Shown: piece by piece, positions 32,346-43,016 of the stretch
Layout: every line of letters starts with the position of its first letter
Position numbering within the stretch: position 1 is the stretch's first letter
NCBI GenBank assembly: GCA_026182355.1
Contig: JAPFBL010000034.1
Span: 868,001 to 932,000, forward strand
Reading direction: 5' to 3'
Length of the DNA stretch: 64,000 bases
Source of the DNA: Hermatobates lingyangjiaoensis
Lineage: Eukaryota > Arthropoda > Insecta > Hemiptera > Hermatobatidae
Notes under the pieces: model-generated
The model's database searches: none
Told to the model about the DNA's origin: nothing
What the model saw: the letters and a program-made list of their open reading frames with translations, nothing else
Program-made: the position numbers and the translations under genes

Positions 32346-32660
32346 GTCAAACAATTCAAAAAAAAAACCTTAAGCCATCGTTTCGTCTACATTTCTAGAC
32401 ATCTTCAGGGCTACACTCATACAAGATTACTTACAATACCATACAAAATAAGTTATATTTTTTTATGGTTATACACTGTTAATTCAATATTTTTCACATT
32501 TCCTTGGTAACAATGAATATTCATAAAATAATGTAACTTATTTTTTTCATGTTATTGTATTAATACTATAAAAGTTAATTTTGCATTGATATAGCCCTGA
32601 AGATCTCCAGAAATATAGACGAACTTTGGTTTAAAGTGTTTCTTTGGACAATGTTTGACG
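32346..32660. mobile_element. Fold-back element, family E-like
   Basis: Arms 32346-32413 and 32589-32660 are imperfect inverted repeats. The plus arm has TAGCCCTGAAGATCTCC, then ATATAGACGAA, close to family E (TAGCCCTGAGGATGTC) but with a broken GAAA. Confidence 0.55.
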
Positions 32661-33570
32661 TTTAACCAAACATCGATAAAGAAAAATAGTTTAGAATATG
32701 ATCGAGATGAGAAAACTTCGATTTACGAGTATATCATAAACTATCAATTTGAAAAGAAAGGATAATTTGAGCCAAAGATATTGTTTGGTTCAAACAGGTT
32801 TATTTTTTTTACTTTAGTTCTATCTTATCGTTAATTTACTATTTCCAATAACATTATAATCTATAAATGACGAGGATTAGATTAGGCTAGGATAGAGGAA
32901 CATCTTCTCTAATACTTATCAGCAAAGTAGCTGTGATGCTAAATCCCATTTCTGCAATACGTTGAAGAAATGTGTCTTGGATCACAATTTAAAACATTGA
33001 TATATAATTCCACTTATGCCACAATCTTCATTATCACTTCAATTTTACATTTGATAGTTTCAAGTTACTATAAAGATATAAACTAAACATTTATTCATAA
33101 AAAATGTTTGTAATATTGGAGAATAGCTGTTTCATCCAGAGACCCTTCGTGTCCCTTCGATGTTAACCTTTCTCTAATGAAATTTCTGCTAAACTCCCCA
33201 ATTTAGGCCACTCTACTAAATGGCACAATAAACAGTGAGTTAAAATTTATTAAAAATGTATTCAAATTTTACTAAATGAGTAGCAATTTGAGAAAAAACT
33301 TTATTATATACATTAAAAATAATTAGAACTGAACGAGAAGATCATCCCTATCTTAACATATCTCAAAGCCTGTACATAGGCATTATCTAGTATTTGTGGA
33401 GTTATTTATTATAAAAGAGGTCTAACCCCTCACTAACTCTAGATAATAGTAAGGAATAAAGCACCATCAATTATGGATTGCTTTAATTGCGACTTCTTTT
33501 TGGACTACTCACTCAATAAAGACAAGAGGAAAACATAATCTTAGGCATACAAGACTAATTGCTATATATC
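32661..33570. other. AT-rich DNA, no feature seen
   Basis: No frame or repeat recognised. Confidence 0.45.
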
Positions 33571-33935
33571 TTTAAATTACACAAAGCACGACACAGAAAA
33601 AAGAATAAAAAGAACACTTACAGAATTCAATATTTCGAACTGTTGTTCGAAGTAAAAGAACACTTACAGAATTCAATATTTCGAACTGTTGTTCGTCATC
33701 AGGAGTAGACTAGAAGAGAGGACAAAGTGAGAGAGATCTCCCCACGTCGAAGAATGACTCGCGCTCCGTTCTTCGACGTGGGGAGATCTCTCTCACTTCG
33801 TCCTCTCTTCTAGTCTACTCCTGATGACGAACAACAGTTCAAAATATTGAATTCTGTAAGTGTTCTTTTTATTCTTTTTCCTGTGTCGTGCTTTCTGTAA
33901 TTTAAAGTTTTATAGTCCTTGTGGACCGTTTCTTA
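33571..33935. mobile_element. Fold-back PLE tail, family C
   Basis: Arms 33571-33757 and about 33768-33908 are inverted repeats. The left arm has an extra direct duplication of about 44 bp (AGAACACTTACAGAATTC at 33612 and 33658). The plus arm has CTCCTGATGACGAACAACAG, then TTCAAAA, in which the G of GAAA is lost. It ends in the hairpin GTCC-TTGT-GGAC (33915-33926) and CGTTTCTTATA. Confidence 0.75.
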
Positions 33936-34480
33936 TATTTAGTAATTGCTATATATCATCAGAGGTCGTCATCAGGTAGAATTAATCCTCAAGAAACAGA
34001 GGAAAACAGAGGTCTGAGCGATACACGCGCGATAAGGCCCAACTATATTTTTATGCTACCTAAATAGATTTTTCAATCGTATAAATTACTTGGTTGTAAA
34101 AAGAGGCAGATTTTCATAATTGAGAAAAATATTTAATAAACAAAGTAGAGAAACTGTAAAATTACCCTCACTAGTGTCGTATATCAATGAAACAATATCC
34201 TTCAACGGTCCTTGAATCCCTAAAGATGTTGAATTGGGGAGTATCAAGTTGCGAGATCCATCAACGCATTATATTTCAGTTGTTAGACTAAAAACCATCC
34301 CATCTTCCTCTGTATCATTTCTTATTCAATCTATTGTAATATAAAAAGAACCTTTTGGGTGACGGTGTATATTTTATAAATAAATATTTGTTACACTGGT
34401 ATTATATTTTCTCGAATTAACAATTCAGTACTGTAAGAAGTCTGTTGTGAGCGCCATACGACTTTCATTAACATAACAAA
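33936..34480. other. Tail fragment and AT-rich DNA
   Basis: 33960-33980 (minus) has ACGACC and a CTGATGA complement (GTCGTCATCAGGTAG), a small tail fragment. The rest shows no feature. Confidence 0.35.
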
Positions 34481-34590
34481 TACAGTAGAACCTCGTAGTT
34501 CGAGTGCCTCATTGTACAAACAATTCGTAAGAATTTTTGCCTGGTACGACGAGTAAAAGTCAGTGGTACGAGTGACTGCCTTCCTCACGC
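34481..34590 (+). mobile_element. Tc1/pogo-type terminal fragment
   Basis: TACAGTAGAACCTCGTAGTT, then CGAGTGCCTCATTG: TA target plus CAGTAGAACCTCG is the usual terminus of pogo/Tigger-like elements and their MITEs. No opposite end found nearby. Confidence 0.45.
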
Positions 34591-34849
34591 CTAAATGGTC
34601 TCCGTTTTAACTTAGTAGATTAATAAAACATGATTATTTCTTGCATACATTTTTATTATTCATAATTCATGTAGAGTATTGTTTATTTTTTCTAACTGCA
34701 TCTTTTATGTTTAAAAAATAAACTTAAAAACAGGTATTTTGGTGATGGAACGGCGCTTTCATATTAATTTTAATGCGAAGAATTACTTTGAAATACGAGT
34801 ATATGTATGTATGAGCTGGTTCTGGGAACGAATTAAACTAGCAATTGAC

Positions 34850-35060
34850 TTTACCTAATTCAAATATATTTAGAGTAGGGATGTTTAGCGAGTACCTGAC
34901 ATCATACAGGCTCGGGACGGATGGCTTAACGTCCTCTCCGAGAGACGACGTACTCAGATTTATTCACCTCTGGAGTGAATAAATCGAGGGCCAGAGTGAG
35001 TATCGAAGCTCAAATCTACCAGTCCAGAGGCGAGCAGGTTGCCACTGGTTTGCCCTGCCT
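34850..35060 (-). mobile_element. tRNA-derived SINE
   Basis: GAGTAGGGATGTTTAGCGAG, GACATCATACAGGCTCGGGA, GAATAAATCGAGGGCC and GTATCGAAGCTCAAATCTAC match the minus strand of the family. The distal end (AGGTTGCAGTGG) is missing. Confidence 0.75.
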
Positions 35061-35107
35061 ACTCCTTCATCATCATATTTGGAGGAAAATCACTAAAACA
35101 CAGGAAT

Positions 35108-35419
35108 GCCACGCTAACCCAGTGGTAACATGCTCTCCTATGGACTGGTAGATTCGGGGTTCGATACTCACAGTGGCCCTAGATTTATTCAGTCCGGAGG
35201 TGAATAAATCTGAGCACGTCATTCCTCGGAGAGGATCTTAAGCCGTTAGCCACGATCCTGTACTTTGTCAGGTACTCCTTAAAGATCTCTTCTCTGAATA
35301 CACTTCAGTTAGGCGAAATTTTACGATTCCCAACTTAGAATGTTGAAAGTGTGGTATCAGAAAGATCCAATGTTCGGTTTATGTGTGTTCTCTTGTGGAA
35401 CTTCCACTGCAATCTAAGT
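35108..35419 (+). mobile_element. tRNA-derived SINE, near full length
   Basis: Plus copy: CCACGCTAACCCAGTGGTAA (A-box region), GGGTTCGATACTCAC (B box), CTCGGAGAGGATCTTAAGCC, then GTGTTCTCTTGTGG and CCACTGCAATCTAAG. It lies 48 bp from a minus copy. Confidence 0.8.
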
Positions 35420-35732
35420 CCAATGATACTGAGTACTTATGGATAAGTTATAATCCACTATTACCGGAATGTTCACTGAGAGAGTGATGTTCACTAGATG
35501 CTTCAGGAGCGACTATTCAAGGCGCCTAGAGAGATATTCCCAAGGTTGTGTTGTGTTTATATCCATTGTGTTTGGCATAAACGTACAGTATTCTGTTATG
35601 ATAAATCTCTATGGAGTATTGAGCTCCCCTTAGGTAGCTGCCCACAATAGTTACTCCTAGAGAGTTGTTGTAGGAGTAACTGATCAGTAATTTTAAAATT
35701 TCATTTTAAGCCTAAGTTCAAAGTTTTATAAG

Positions 35733-35850
35733 TACAGTTGCACCTCGACATAAAGGTTTTAATTCGTTCCAGAACTAAGTTTGTTTATAAATTTACTCAT
35801 TTGCTGAGATAATTTTCTCCACAAAAAATTACATAAAGCCCAGCAATGCG
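35733..35850 (+). mobile_element. Tc1/mariner-type MITE end
   Basis: TACAGTTGCACCTCGACATA, then AATTCGTTCCAGAAC: TA, CAGTTG and ACCTCG with TTCGTTCC are common in Tc1/mariner-related MITE ends. The partner end was not found. Confidence 0.4.
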
Positions 35851-36869
35851 TTCCAACCAACGAAAAACATCCCAATAATCATTCATATCAGAATTTTTTT
35901 TTAAATACTTAATAAGAACAAACAAAATTGATTATTAAGAAAAATGAAATATAAAATATAATTATTAAATATATGACACTTTACCTTGGAGATTACTGTG
36001 GCGATCGGGCACCAAACAAGACGCAATATTACACCAGCTGAAATAAAAGAAAGAGATTAATTATGTGCCCAAGGAAATAGTACCTTCTCGTTTTACAAGA
36101 AAGTGTGTGTGGAATTTAATATTTTACTGCCTTTATTTTAGAAATAATCAAAGGAATTCAATTTACAAAGTAAGTATTGCATGTCATGCACAGTTGTTAG
36201 ACGTAATAAACTGACAATTAATATTAATTTTGCTGTAATTGCTAATAACAATATTTTAACTTATTTTTATTATTTTTCTAGTTTCACATTTTTAACAGAA
36301 TTCATAAACTGACAGAAAACTTTGGATGAGTCTAATGGTGAATTTCAGGATTAAAATTGTGACGAGCTTGGCTGAGCGTCCCTCCCTTGCTACATCACTG
36401 TTGGACTTAGCTCCTGGGTCTCAAAATATGAAAACTTATGTTAAACTAATAATGAAATACACTTTTGTAGAGGAGGTAACAAAAAAAGGTTATTTTCCCA
36501 CTGTCCTATAATGTCAGCATTCCCATCATACAAACATATTAGTCCACTGTGACTACTATATACAGCACGTCTAATAAGGTTTTATGATAACATTATGTTT
36601 ACTAACCTTATTTATATGTATTTAATAAGGATTTAGTTGAAGTTCTATGAATGATAAGAGTTATTTGTGTAGAAGCAACGCAACAGCCATCTTTCTACAA
36701 AAATACCTTTCATCTTTGTTACTTTCATCCCAGTTTAAGTGGCGATTAGTTTTTTAAGAGCATTTTTTTTCAATAAGTTACACTAAAAATTACGCTTAAT
36801 TCAATTAATATGTTAGTATGATTTGCTTATTGAATATGAAACATTATTTTGTATTTTATAAAAAAAAAA
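35851..36869. other. AT-rich DNA, no feature seen
   Basis: A 61-codon frame at 36326 has no recognisable features. Confidence 0.45.
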
Positions 36870-36882
36870 AATACTAACGTAG

Positions 36883-37206
36883 GTTACTTAGGTTGCAGTG
36901 GCAGTCCCACAAGGGAACACACGTAGGCCGAGCATTGGCCCTTTGTGATACCACACAATGAAGATTGATTCTACAGTGGGAGTCCTAAATTTTGCCTAAC
37001 TCAAGTGTATTTAGAGTAGGGATCTTTAACGAGTACCTGACATCGTACAGGCTCGGGACCAACAGTTTAACGTCCTTCTCCGAAGGACGACGTGCTCAGA
37101 TTTATTCACCTCCCGCGTGAATAAATCGAGGGCCAGGTGGGGATCGAACCCCGGTCCTATCAGTTCAGAGGCGAGCACGTAACCACTGAGCTGGCCTGAC
37201 CCCCTT
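36883..37206 (-). mobile_element. tRNA-derived SINE with 13-bp target duplication
   Basis: The element is bounded by AATACTAACGTAG at 36870-36882 and again at 37207-37219. On the minus strand it starts GGGGGTCAGGCCAGCTCAGT (A box), has GGTTCGATCCCC (B box), then the GAATAAATCTGAGCACGTC and ACGATGTCAGGTACTCG body, and ends CCACTGCAACCTAAG. The boxes are an internal RNA polymerase III promoter in the known class. At 324 bp it is the best reference copy in the window, and an A-run flanks the left duplication. Confidence 0.9.
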
Positions 37207-37250
37207 AATACTAACGTAGTGCAATCAGTTATTATGTGGTATTTACTCAT

Positions 37251-37554
37251 TGTAGGGTAAGAAGCTAATGAAATGGTCTCCACGTATAAAAATTTAATCG
37301 TATAAACAACGCGTTTCGAACACGTAGTGTTCTTCCTCAGGCATTAACTAACAAATACAATGTCATCAGAAAGTAATGTATAGTAACTATAGTAGTATAG
37401 TATAGAGTTAACTATAGATAACTCTCTGATGACATTGTATTTTTTAGTTTTTAGTTAATGCCTGAGGAAGAACACTACGTTTTTGAAACGCGTTGTTTAT
37501 ACTATTAAATTTTTATATGTGGAGACCATTTCATTAGCTTTTTTTTACCCTACA
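37251..37554. mobile_element. Fold-back element with hammerhead-like cores
   Basis: Arms 37251-37370 and 37424-37554 are inverted repeats. The minus arm keeps CTGAGGA (37334-37340), spacer A, a 6-bp GAACAC/GTGTTC stem II and GAAA, then CGCGTTG. The plus arm has CTGAGGA at 37462-37468 but a mutated stem II. AATGC upstream can pair with GCGTT downstream. No (TA)n flanks it. Confidence 0.65.
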
Positions 37555-37702
37555 AAAAAAATAAATAAAAAAAGTTTAAGAATGAATTAAAAATTTTAAA
37601 GTACAGTTTATTATAATCAATAGAATATATTGAGTAGTAAACTATATAAAAAGGTTGAATGTTTTGTGTTTGAACGTAGAAGAAATGTGGGCTAAAGACC
37701 TG

Positions 37703-38006
37703 GTAAGGTTAGGTTAGGTTGCAGTGGCCGTCCCACAAGAGAAGGCACAAAGGCTAAAGGTTGGCCCTTTGTGATACAACACAATCAACATTTTGCATTG
37801 GGGAGTACTACATTTTGTCTAACTAAAGTTTAGTTAGAGTTGAAGATCTTTAAAAGTGACATCGTATACTCTCGGACCATTAACATCTTCTCTAAGGGTT
37901 GACAAGGGATGATGTCCTCTCCCGCGTGAATAAATCCAGGGTTAGAGTGGGTATAAAACCCCGTATCCACTATTCCAAAGGCAAGCACTGGGCTACCCTG
38001 GCCCCT
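37703..38006 (-). mobile_element. tRNA-derived SINE, diverged
   Basis: Begins TTAGGTTAGGTTGCAGTGGC and ends GGGCTACCCTGGCCCC. The middle (CTCGGACCATTAACATC, GAATAAATCCAGGGTTAGAG) has several deletions, so it is older than the copy at 36883. Confidence 0.75.
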
Positions 38007-38249
38007 GAAGGCATAGGAAGAGCCACTGTTTTCCACCCTTACTTTTTTCTGGACAACACAAACAATAATGGGTTATTGTTTTAAGTACGACTCTGAGCTG
38101 AGGACACGACTTTACCTCAAAATCTACGAAGGACTCCTAATTAAAGTGTATCTATTATATTTACTCTTTTCAGTCTAAACAAATATTTGGAACTTATCTA
38201 CTATTTTGTCCTGAAGGTTCTAATACATACGAAACTATATTTTATATTT

Positions 38250-38250
<1 letters not shown>

Positions 38251-38298
<48 letters not shown>
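38251..38298. repeat. (TA)n microsatellite
   Basis: About 48 bp of TA, adjoining the terminus of a family B tail. Confidence 0.9.
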
Positions 38299-38299
<1 letters not shown>

Positions 38300-38470
38300 C
38301 AATTAAAAGAAACGGTCCAGCGGACTTTTTTACAATAAAATAAAAAACGAAGGAAACACACAGAAAGACACAGACATAACTCACATCGATATTTCGACAA
38401 TCGTCGTCATCAGGAGGTGCGAAGAGCGAAGAGTCCCGCAGGAAGACAGGGCGGTACTGAACTCGGAAAC
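38299..38470 (-). mobile_element. PLE tail, family B
   Basis: Minus copy: AACGGTCCAGCGGACTTTTT (hairpin complement), CGAAGGAAACACACAGAAAG, ACATCGATATTTCGACAATC and GTCGTCATCAGGAGGTGCGA. The core is intact except for a weakened stem II (AATCGTC). Low-complexity TAAA-rich DNA follows at 38575-38705. Confidence 0.75.
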
Positions 38471-38766
38471 CGCAGCCAGTACCCCACCACTTACCACCAA
38501 GCGGGGGAAGGGAGGGAAGGAAATGAAGAGCCAAATTAAGACGTAAAAGGAACGAGTAAAAATTATAACTATAAAAAATTATAAAAAAGTAGATAAATCA
38601 AATTAAAATTAAAAAATAAATAAAAAGTAAAATAAAAAATAATAAATAAATAAATAAAAAATAATAAATAAATAAATAAAAAATAATAAATAAATAAATA
38701 AATCATAAATAAATTATCGGTTGAGGTTGAGTCCGGGGGAAGAGCGAGCATCAAGTAAGCAAGCAA

Positions 38767-38767
<1 letters not shown>

Positions 38768-38833
<66 letters not shown>

Positions 38834-38860
38834 TATACATATATATACATATACATATAC

Positions 38861-38893
<33 letters not shown>

Positions 38894-38898
38894 CATAC

Positions 38899-38933
<35 letters not shown>
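38768..38933. repeat. (TA)n/(TACA)n microsatellite, about 165 bp
   Basis: The longest simple repeat in the window, TA with ACATATA interruptions. Reading frames of IYIYIY across it are not genes. Confidence 0.95.
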
Positions 38934-38969
38934 GAAGCTTTAATCTAACATAAATTATTATCTTTGACA

Positions 38970-39150
38970 TAACAAAGACTCACTTTTCAATATTTCAACC
39001 GCCATACGACCTTTATGGCATAGATTCTTTCTATGTGTCTTTTATCAATATATATATACAAAACTATAGTTTATCGGGACTCGGTCAGTTCTTCAGGTTT
39101 CAACCTTGTTTCTATTCCACGGTCGATACTTTTATCAATATATATATGAA
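38970..39150 (-). mobile_element. PLE tail pieces, families H and F
   Basis: 38970-39035 has CAAAGACTCACTTTTCAATA and TTTCAACCGCC (family H, minus). After a short TA tract, 39060-39140 has TTTATCGGGACTCGGTCAGT and CGGTCGATACTTTTATC (family F, minus; compare 58546). Confidence 0.6.
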
Positions 39151-39226
39151 AAATATATCTATAAATATTTCTGTATGTATTAAAAATATTTGATTACTTA
39201 AATGAATGGGAGTGGCATGACATCAG

Positions 39227-39243
39227 CCCCCCCCCCCCCCCCC
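39227..39243. repeat. Poly(C) run, 17 C
   Basis: Seventeen consecutive C in AT-rich DNA, directly before AACATTTGTTTTTTTTG. Confidence 0.9.
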
Positions 39244-41075
39244 AACATTTGTTTTTTTTGCCACAGGTTCGCAGGTTGGGAGTGAACCTGTCATTATCAA
39301 TTACTCAAAGGGAACAAAATATGCATTGGGGATAAAGAGATGATTTGAAGTAATTACTTACTAAAAGGATAAAAGACAACTTAATTAATTACTTTAATCA
39401 TCATGATTACTTTCATGAGGCAAAATATTACATTCAAGTTGAATTTGATTTTAAATTAGTTTTATAAATTCAGTTTTAAACTGAAATTATATGTCAAAAA
39501 CAGTTTCCATGTGTTTAATTAACATCCATGAATTAGGAAGAAGAAAATATTATATATTTGTAATTAAATAGTACGTTAAATTAACTTCAGAACTTAATTA
39601 ATATAAGGCATAACCAATATACTCGTAAATCATACCTGATCAATAACTCATCTCGTAATCTGTCATGTATAGGTAAGCTTTGATCACAGTCTACGTAATA
39701 GGTAATCACGTTCTTATGTGATTTTGAAATCTTCAAGTCATTGATTTTTAAGTAATATTAACATTTCACAACGTAATGTGATTTAGACAGGAGGCAAAAA
39801 TCCGGAAGAGTAGACAATAAACTTTACTATAAGTCAAACTTTATAAGAAAAATACAGAATATCAATCAATAAATCCAACATTGTACTATAATTAATAGTC
39901 AAGTAAGTTAGAAATAGTCAAAAATTATTATTAATAATTAAGTCATTAGACTTTATAAAAACACAAGAGATGTAATCTCGTATGTTGACAATTTAGCGGG
40001 GCAAAGTTAGCCTAGTTCATTAATATTAATGAAAATATTATTAATATAATTAATAACAAGTTGTATTAATTATTACTGATAATTTGTTTTGGTTATCATT
40101 TGCCAAAGGTAGTATAAAAAAAGTAAGAAAGTTTATAGTAAAATAACAGTGAATATTTCTTTTTTTACATACTTTTTAATTTACTTATTTAGTTGGAATG
40201 GATTTGTAAATATTGGATTTCATGTTTTAATGGTAATCTGAGGAGAGAAAAATATCATTTTTGTTCATAGAATAAACTTTTGAAAAGAGATCAAAATTAA
40301 AATATTAATGATTTATTACTTACAAATAATATAAGTAATTATTTCATGTACTTCTATATTTTAAGCGTACCTTTATTTATTCTAAAGTGTTTTATATAAG
40401 AAAAAAAATAATTAAACATAAAGAATTAAAATAATTGACACATGAAAATTAAATCAACAAACATAGTTGGCTACCTAATGTTTATTGATTATCACAGAAT
40501 ATCAATTCATTCAATTAATATTTATTGATTAATACCCCAAATTGTTAAAATAAATTAACTTCGAATAAATTACTCATTTTGTCCTCTAAAAACTTAATAT
40601 CATTATTGTAAACAAATCTGTAAGTGACTAGATGTGATCATTTTTTTGGGTTTAGTATTTTATAGTTCTTGATATGATCGAAAATTCTTGAAATATTCAT
40701 CAAGCAATATATTACGACAATACTGGATACGAAATTTGAAGTTTCCAGAATAACCAGAAGAAAGTGGAAAAAGTAACATTCGTGTCGACCGTAATTACTT
40801 ACCAATGGTTCAATATTATTCATTGCACAAAACTAAGAAAAAGAAAAAAAATATAGTTACGGTTATCTGGTTTAAGATGTAAATTGTAACTATAATATTA
40901 AATACGTGATAACATCATTCTATTAGTGTTTACAATTAATGATATAATATTATTTTCAATAGGTATCATTAAAGATGTATAATTATACGGAATCAATGAA
41001 AATGAATTTGCCATAAGTCTACTTTTTTTATAGGGATGATTAGTTTTAAATAACATATAATAATATTAGAAATAC
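39244..41075. other. AT-rich DNA, no feature seen
   Basis: Very AT-rich, with no coding frame. CTTTACTATAAGTCAAACTT at 39825 faintly resembles part of repeat X. Confidence 0.5.
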
Positions 41076-42555
41076 TAGCTGATCTACCCGGCTTTACCCG
41101 GGAAACAATTTAATTCCAACTCTAATAATAAATTACATATAACGAAAACAATTTAAATTTTCTATGGTTCCGTTACACTTAACTTTTTTGAGATAAACGA
41201 AATTAATACAGAAATAAAATTATAGATTACGCAAAAAAGATATAATCTAACACTGATTATAAATTGCACACATTGTCTAATACAATTAGTAGTTGGTAGA
41301 TTAGATTAACAAATAACAATGAGAATATTTTTTGCCGAACAATGCATCAAGAAGTGTTGAAAGAAGTCTAAGCTCATTAAATGTGATATGTCTTATCTGT
41401 TAAATATAATAATACGAATTTTAAACCCCCAAATCGTTTCAATTAGGAACCAGTTAGTTGAAGAGACTAAACCATATCACATTACATTTCATTCAATAAT
41501 TTCAATTTGAAGACTTCACACAGTTTTAAATATTTAATTAAAATTATATTAGTAAACAAAATTGTCTCTTAAAAGTTTGAATAACAATATTTTGATGAAA
41601 TATTATTTGTTTATGAAGAATTTGAATTGAATTCCAAATGTTAAATTCTAAATATATTTTTCATTATGTTATGTTAAGAACTGTATTTATACCCACAAAT
41701 ACATACAGTGATTAAGTTTTATACATGTACATTTTGATTTGAATATTTCTTCATCCATTTTTTATGCTGTATATATTCCCTTATAACTTTTACTGATTTA
41801 GACATTCATGAACGTCTTCTAGTTAGATATCATCGATATATATAATAACTTATCATTTTTCCTATATGGAGTAGAGCCGGATACTAATTACTAATAAATA
41901 AATATTTTAAACAAACAAATTAATCAATCAGGAATAAATAACGAAGCCTTACAATTATTAAACTTAAAAAAATACTTTAACTATTCTTTTATGATTAGAA
42001 TTAATGGTTCAAATACTATCATTATTATTCGTAATACTATCATGCATACTTAAAGTTAATAAGTTTTTATTTAATGCATAACTTTCTTTAATGCTTAAAG
42101 CAAGTTAAACCAATTAGATGTGAAAAGTTAATTGTAAACTATTGATAATAACAAAAGCTTTGTTAAAGTTAATGAGAAACCCATATAAAATTACAATAAT
42201 TGTCTTTAATATCAATCTGAAAACAATAATAACATTTCTGGTACCTGGTTATTTCCAATGGAACAAAGCATGTAGAAATATTATCATAAAGAATAACCTA
42301 CCAGCGGCTGCCATGACCAATTAAAGTCAAAATGTAAACAAACAGGTTATACAGCAAACCTTATCTATTATAGTAGTTTTGAGATATTACCTGAACCACA
42401 ACTCTGATTTTTAAGTTGAGTTTTAAGTTACATAAACCTTCCCGGGGATATACTTAATAATTTCCTAAATTTTCACGGCGATTGGATGTATGGTTTTTGA
42501 ATCTATTTGTACAAACATACAGACATACATTCATTTTTATATATATAGAGATTAT
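41076..42555. repeat. Dispersed repeat with CTAGCTGA...ATATATAGAG ends
   Basis: The left end ACTAGCTGATCTACCCGGCT, then TTACCCGGG, and the right end TTTTCACGGCGATTGGATG, ACAAACATACAGACATACAT and TTTATATATATAGAG are characteristic paired ends of a widespread arthropod repeat type, as I remember it. The 1.5-kb interior is AT-rich without a clear frame. Class not assigned. Confidence 0.45.
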
Positions 42556-42979
42556 TATAAAGATTCTATTAACCTTAGTTCTGATGGGTAGTTATTCTTT
42601 CTCCGATATTATTAAATTTCGTGCAGAAAGTAACATTTAAACTCGTAAACAACTTAATAAACCCTTTATTACGATTACTTTTAAACTATAAACTTATACA
42701 TAATTTCTTAGGATAAAAATAAAATAATAATAAAAATTTTACATTGAGACGTGAAAAGAAGGGAAGCCATAATGACTTTCACAAACTTGGATCTAAATGA
42801 TAACATGGTACCTTTATTAGAAATCAGTGAATTAAGAACTAAATAGAGACCTGCAACTATATTATATTGAAATACACATTATTAGGTTTAAGAATCATAC
42901 TAATTCCATTTTATTTCCAAATTATTTTTTTTTTTGGAATTCCAAATTCCAATTTTTTTCTAATTCCAAATTCAATGTC

Positions 42980-43016
42980 AATGTGAACCGTGAGCCAACA
43001 AATTTGCCCACCCCTG
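42980..43016 (-). mobile_element. hAT-like terminal fragment
   Basis: Minus strand: CAGGGGTGGGCAAATTTGTT, then GGCTCACGGTTCAC. CAGGGGTGGGCAAA is a very common hAT terminus. The other end was not found. Confidence 0.5.

Noticed and set aside
36883..37206. A possible tRNA gene (A and B boxes)
   Set aside because: The head is tRNA-like but continues into a shared 250-bp body with target duplication, so it is a SINE. No cloverleaf with intact acceptor stem was found.
37703..37722. TTAGGTTAGG as arthropod telomere repeat
   Set aside because: Only two units, and they belong to the SINE 3' end and flank.
38569..38970. Frames coding IYIYIY or YIYMYI runs
   Set aside because: They are translated (TA)n/(TACA)n. 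The same applies to all such frames in the window.
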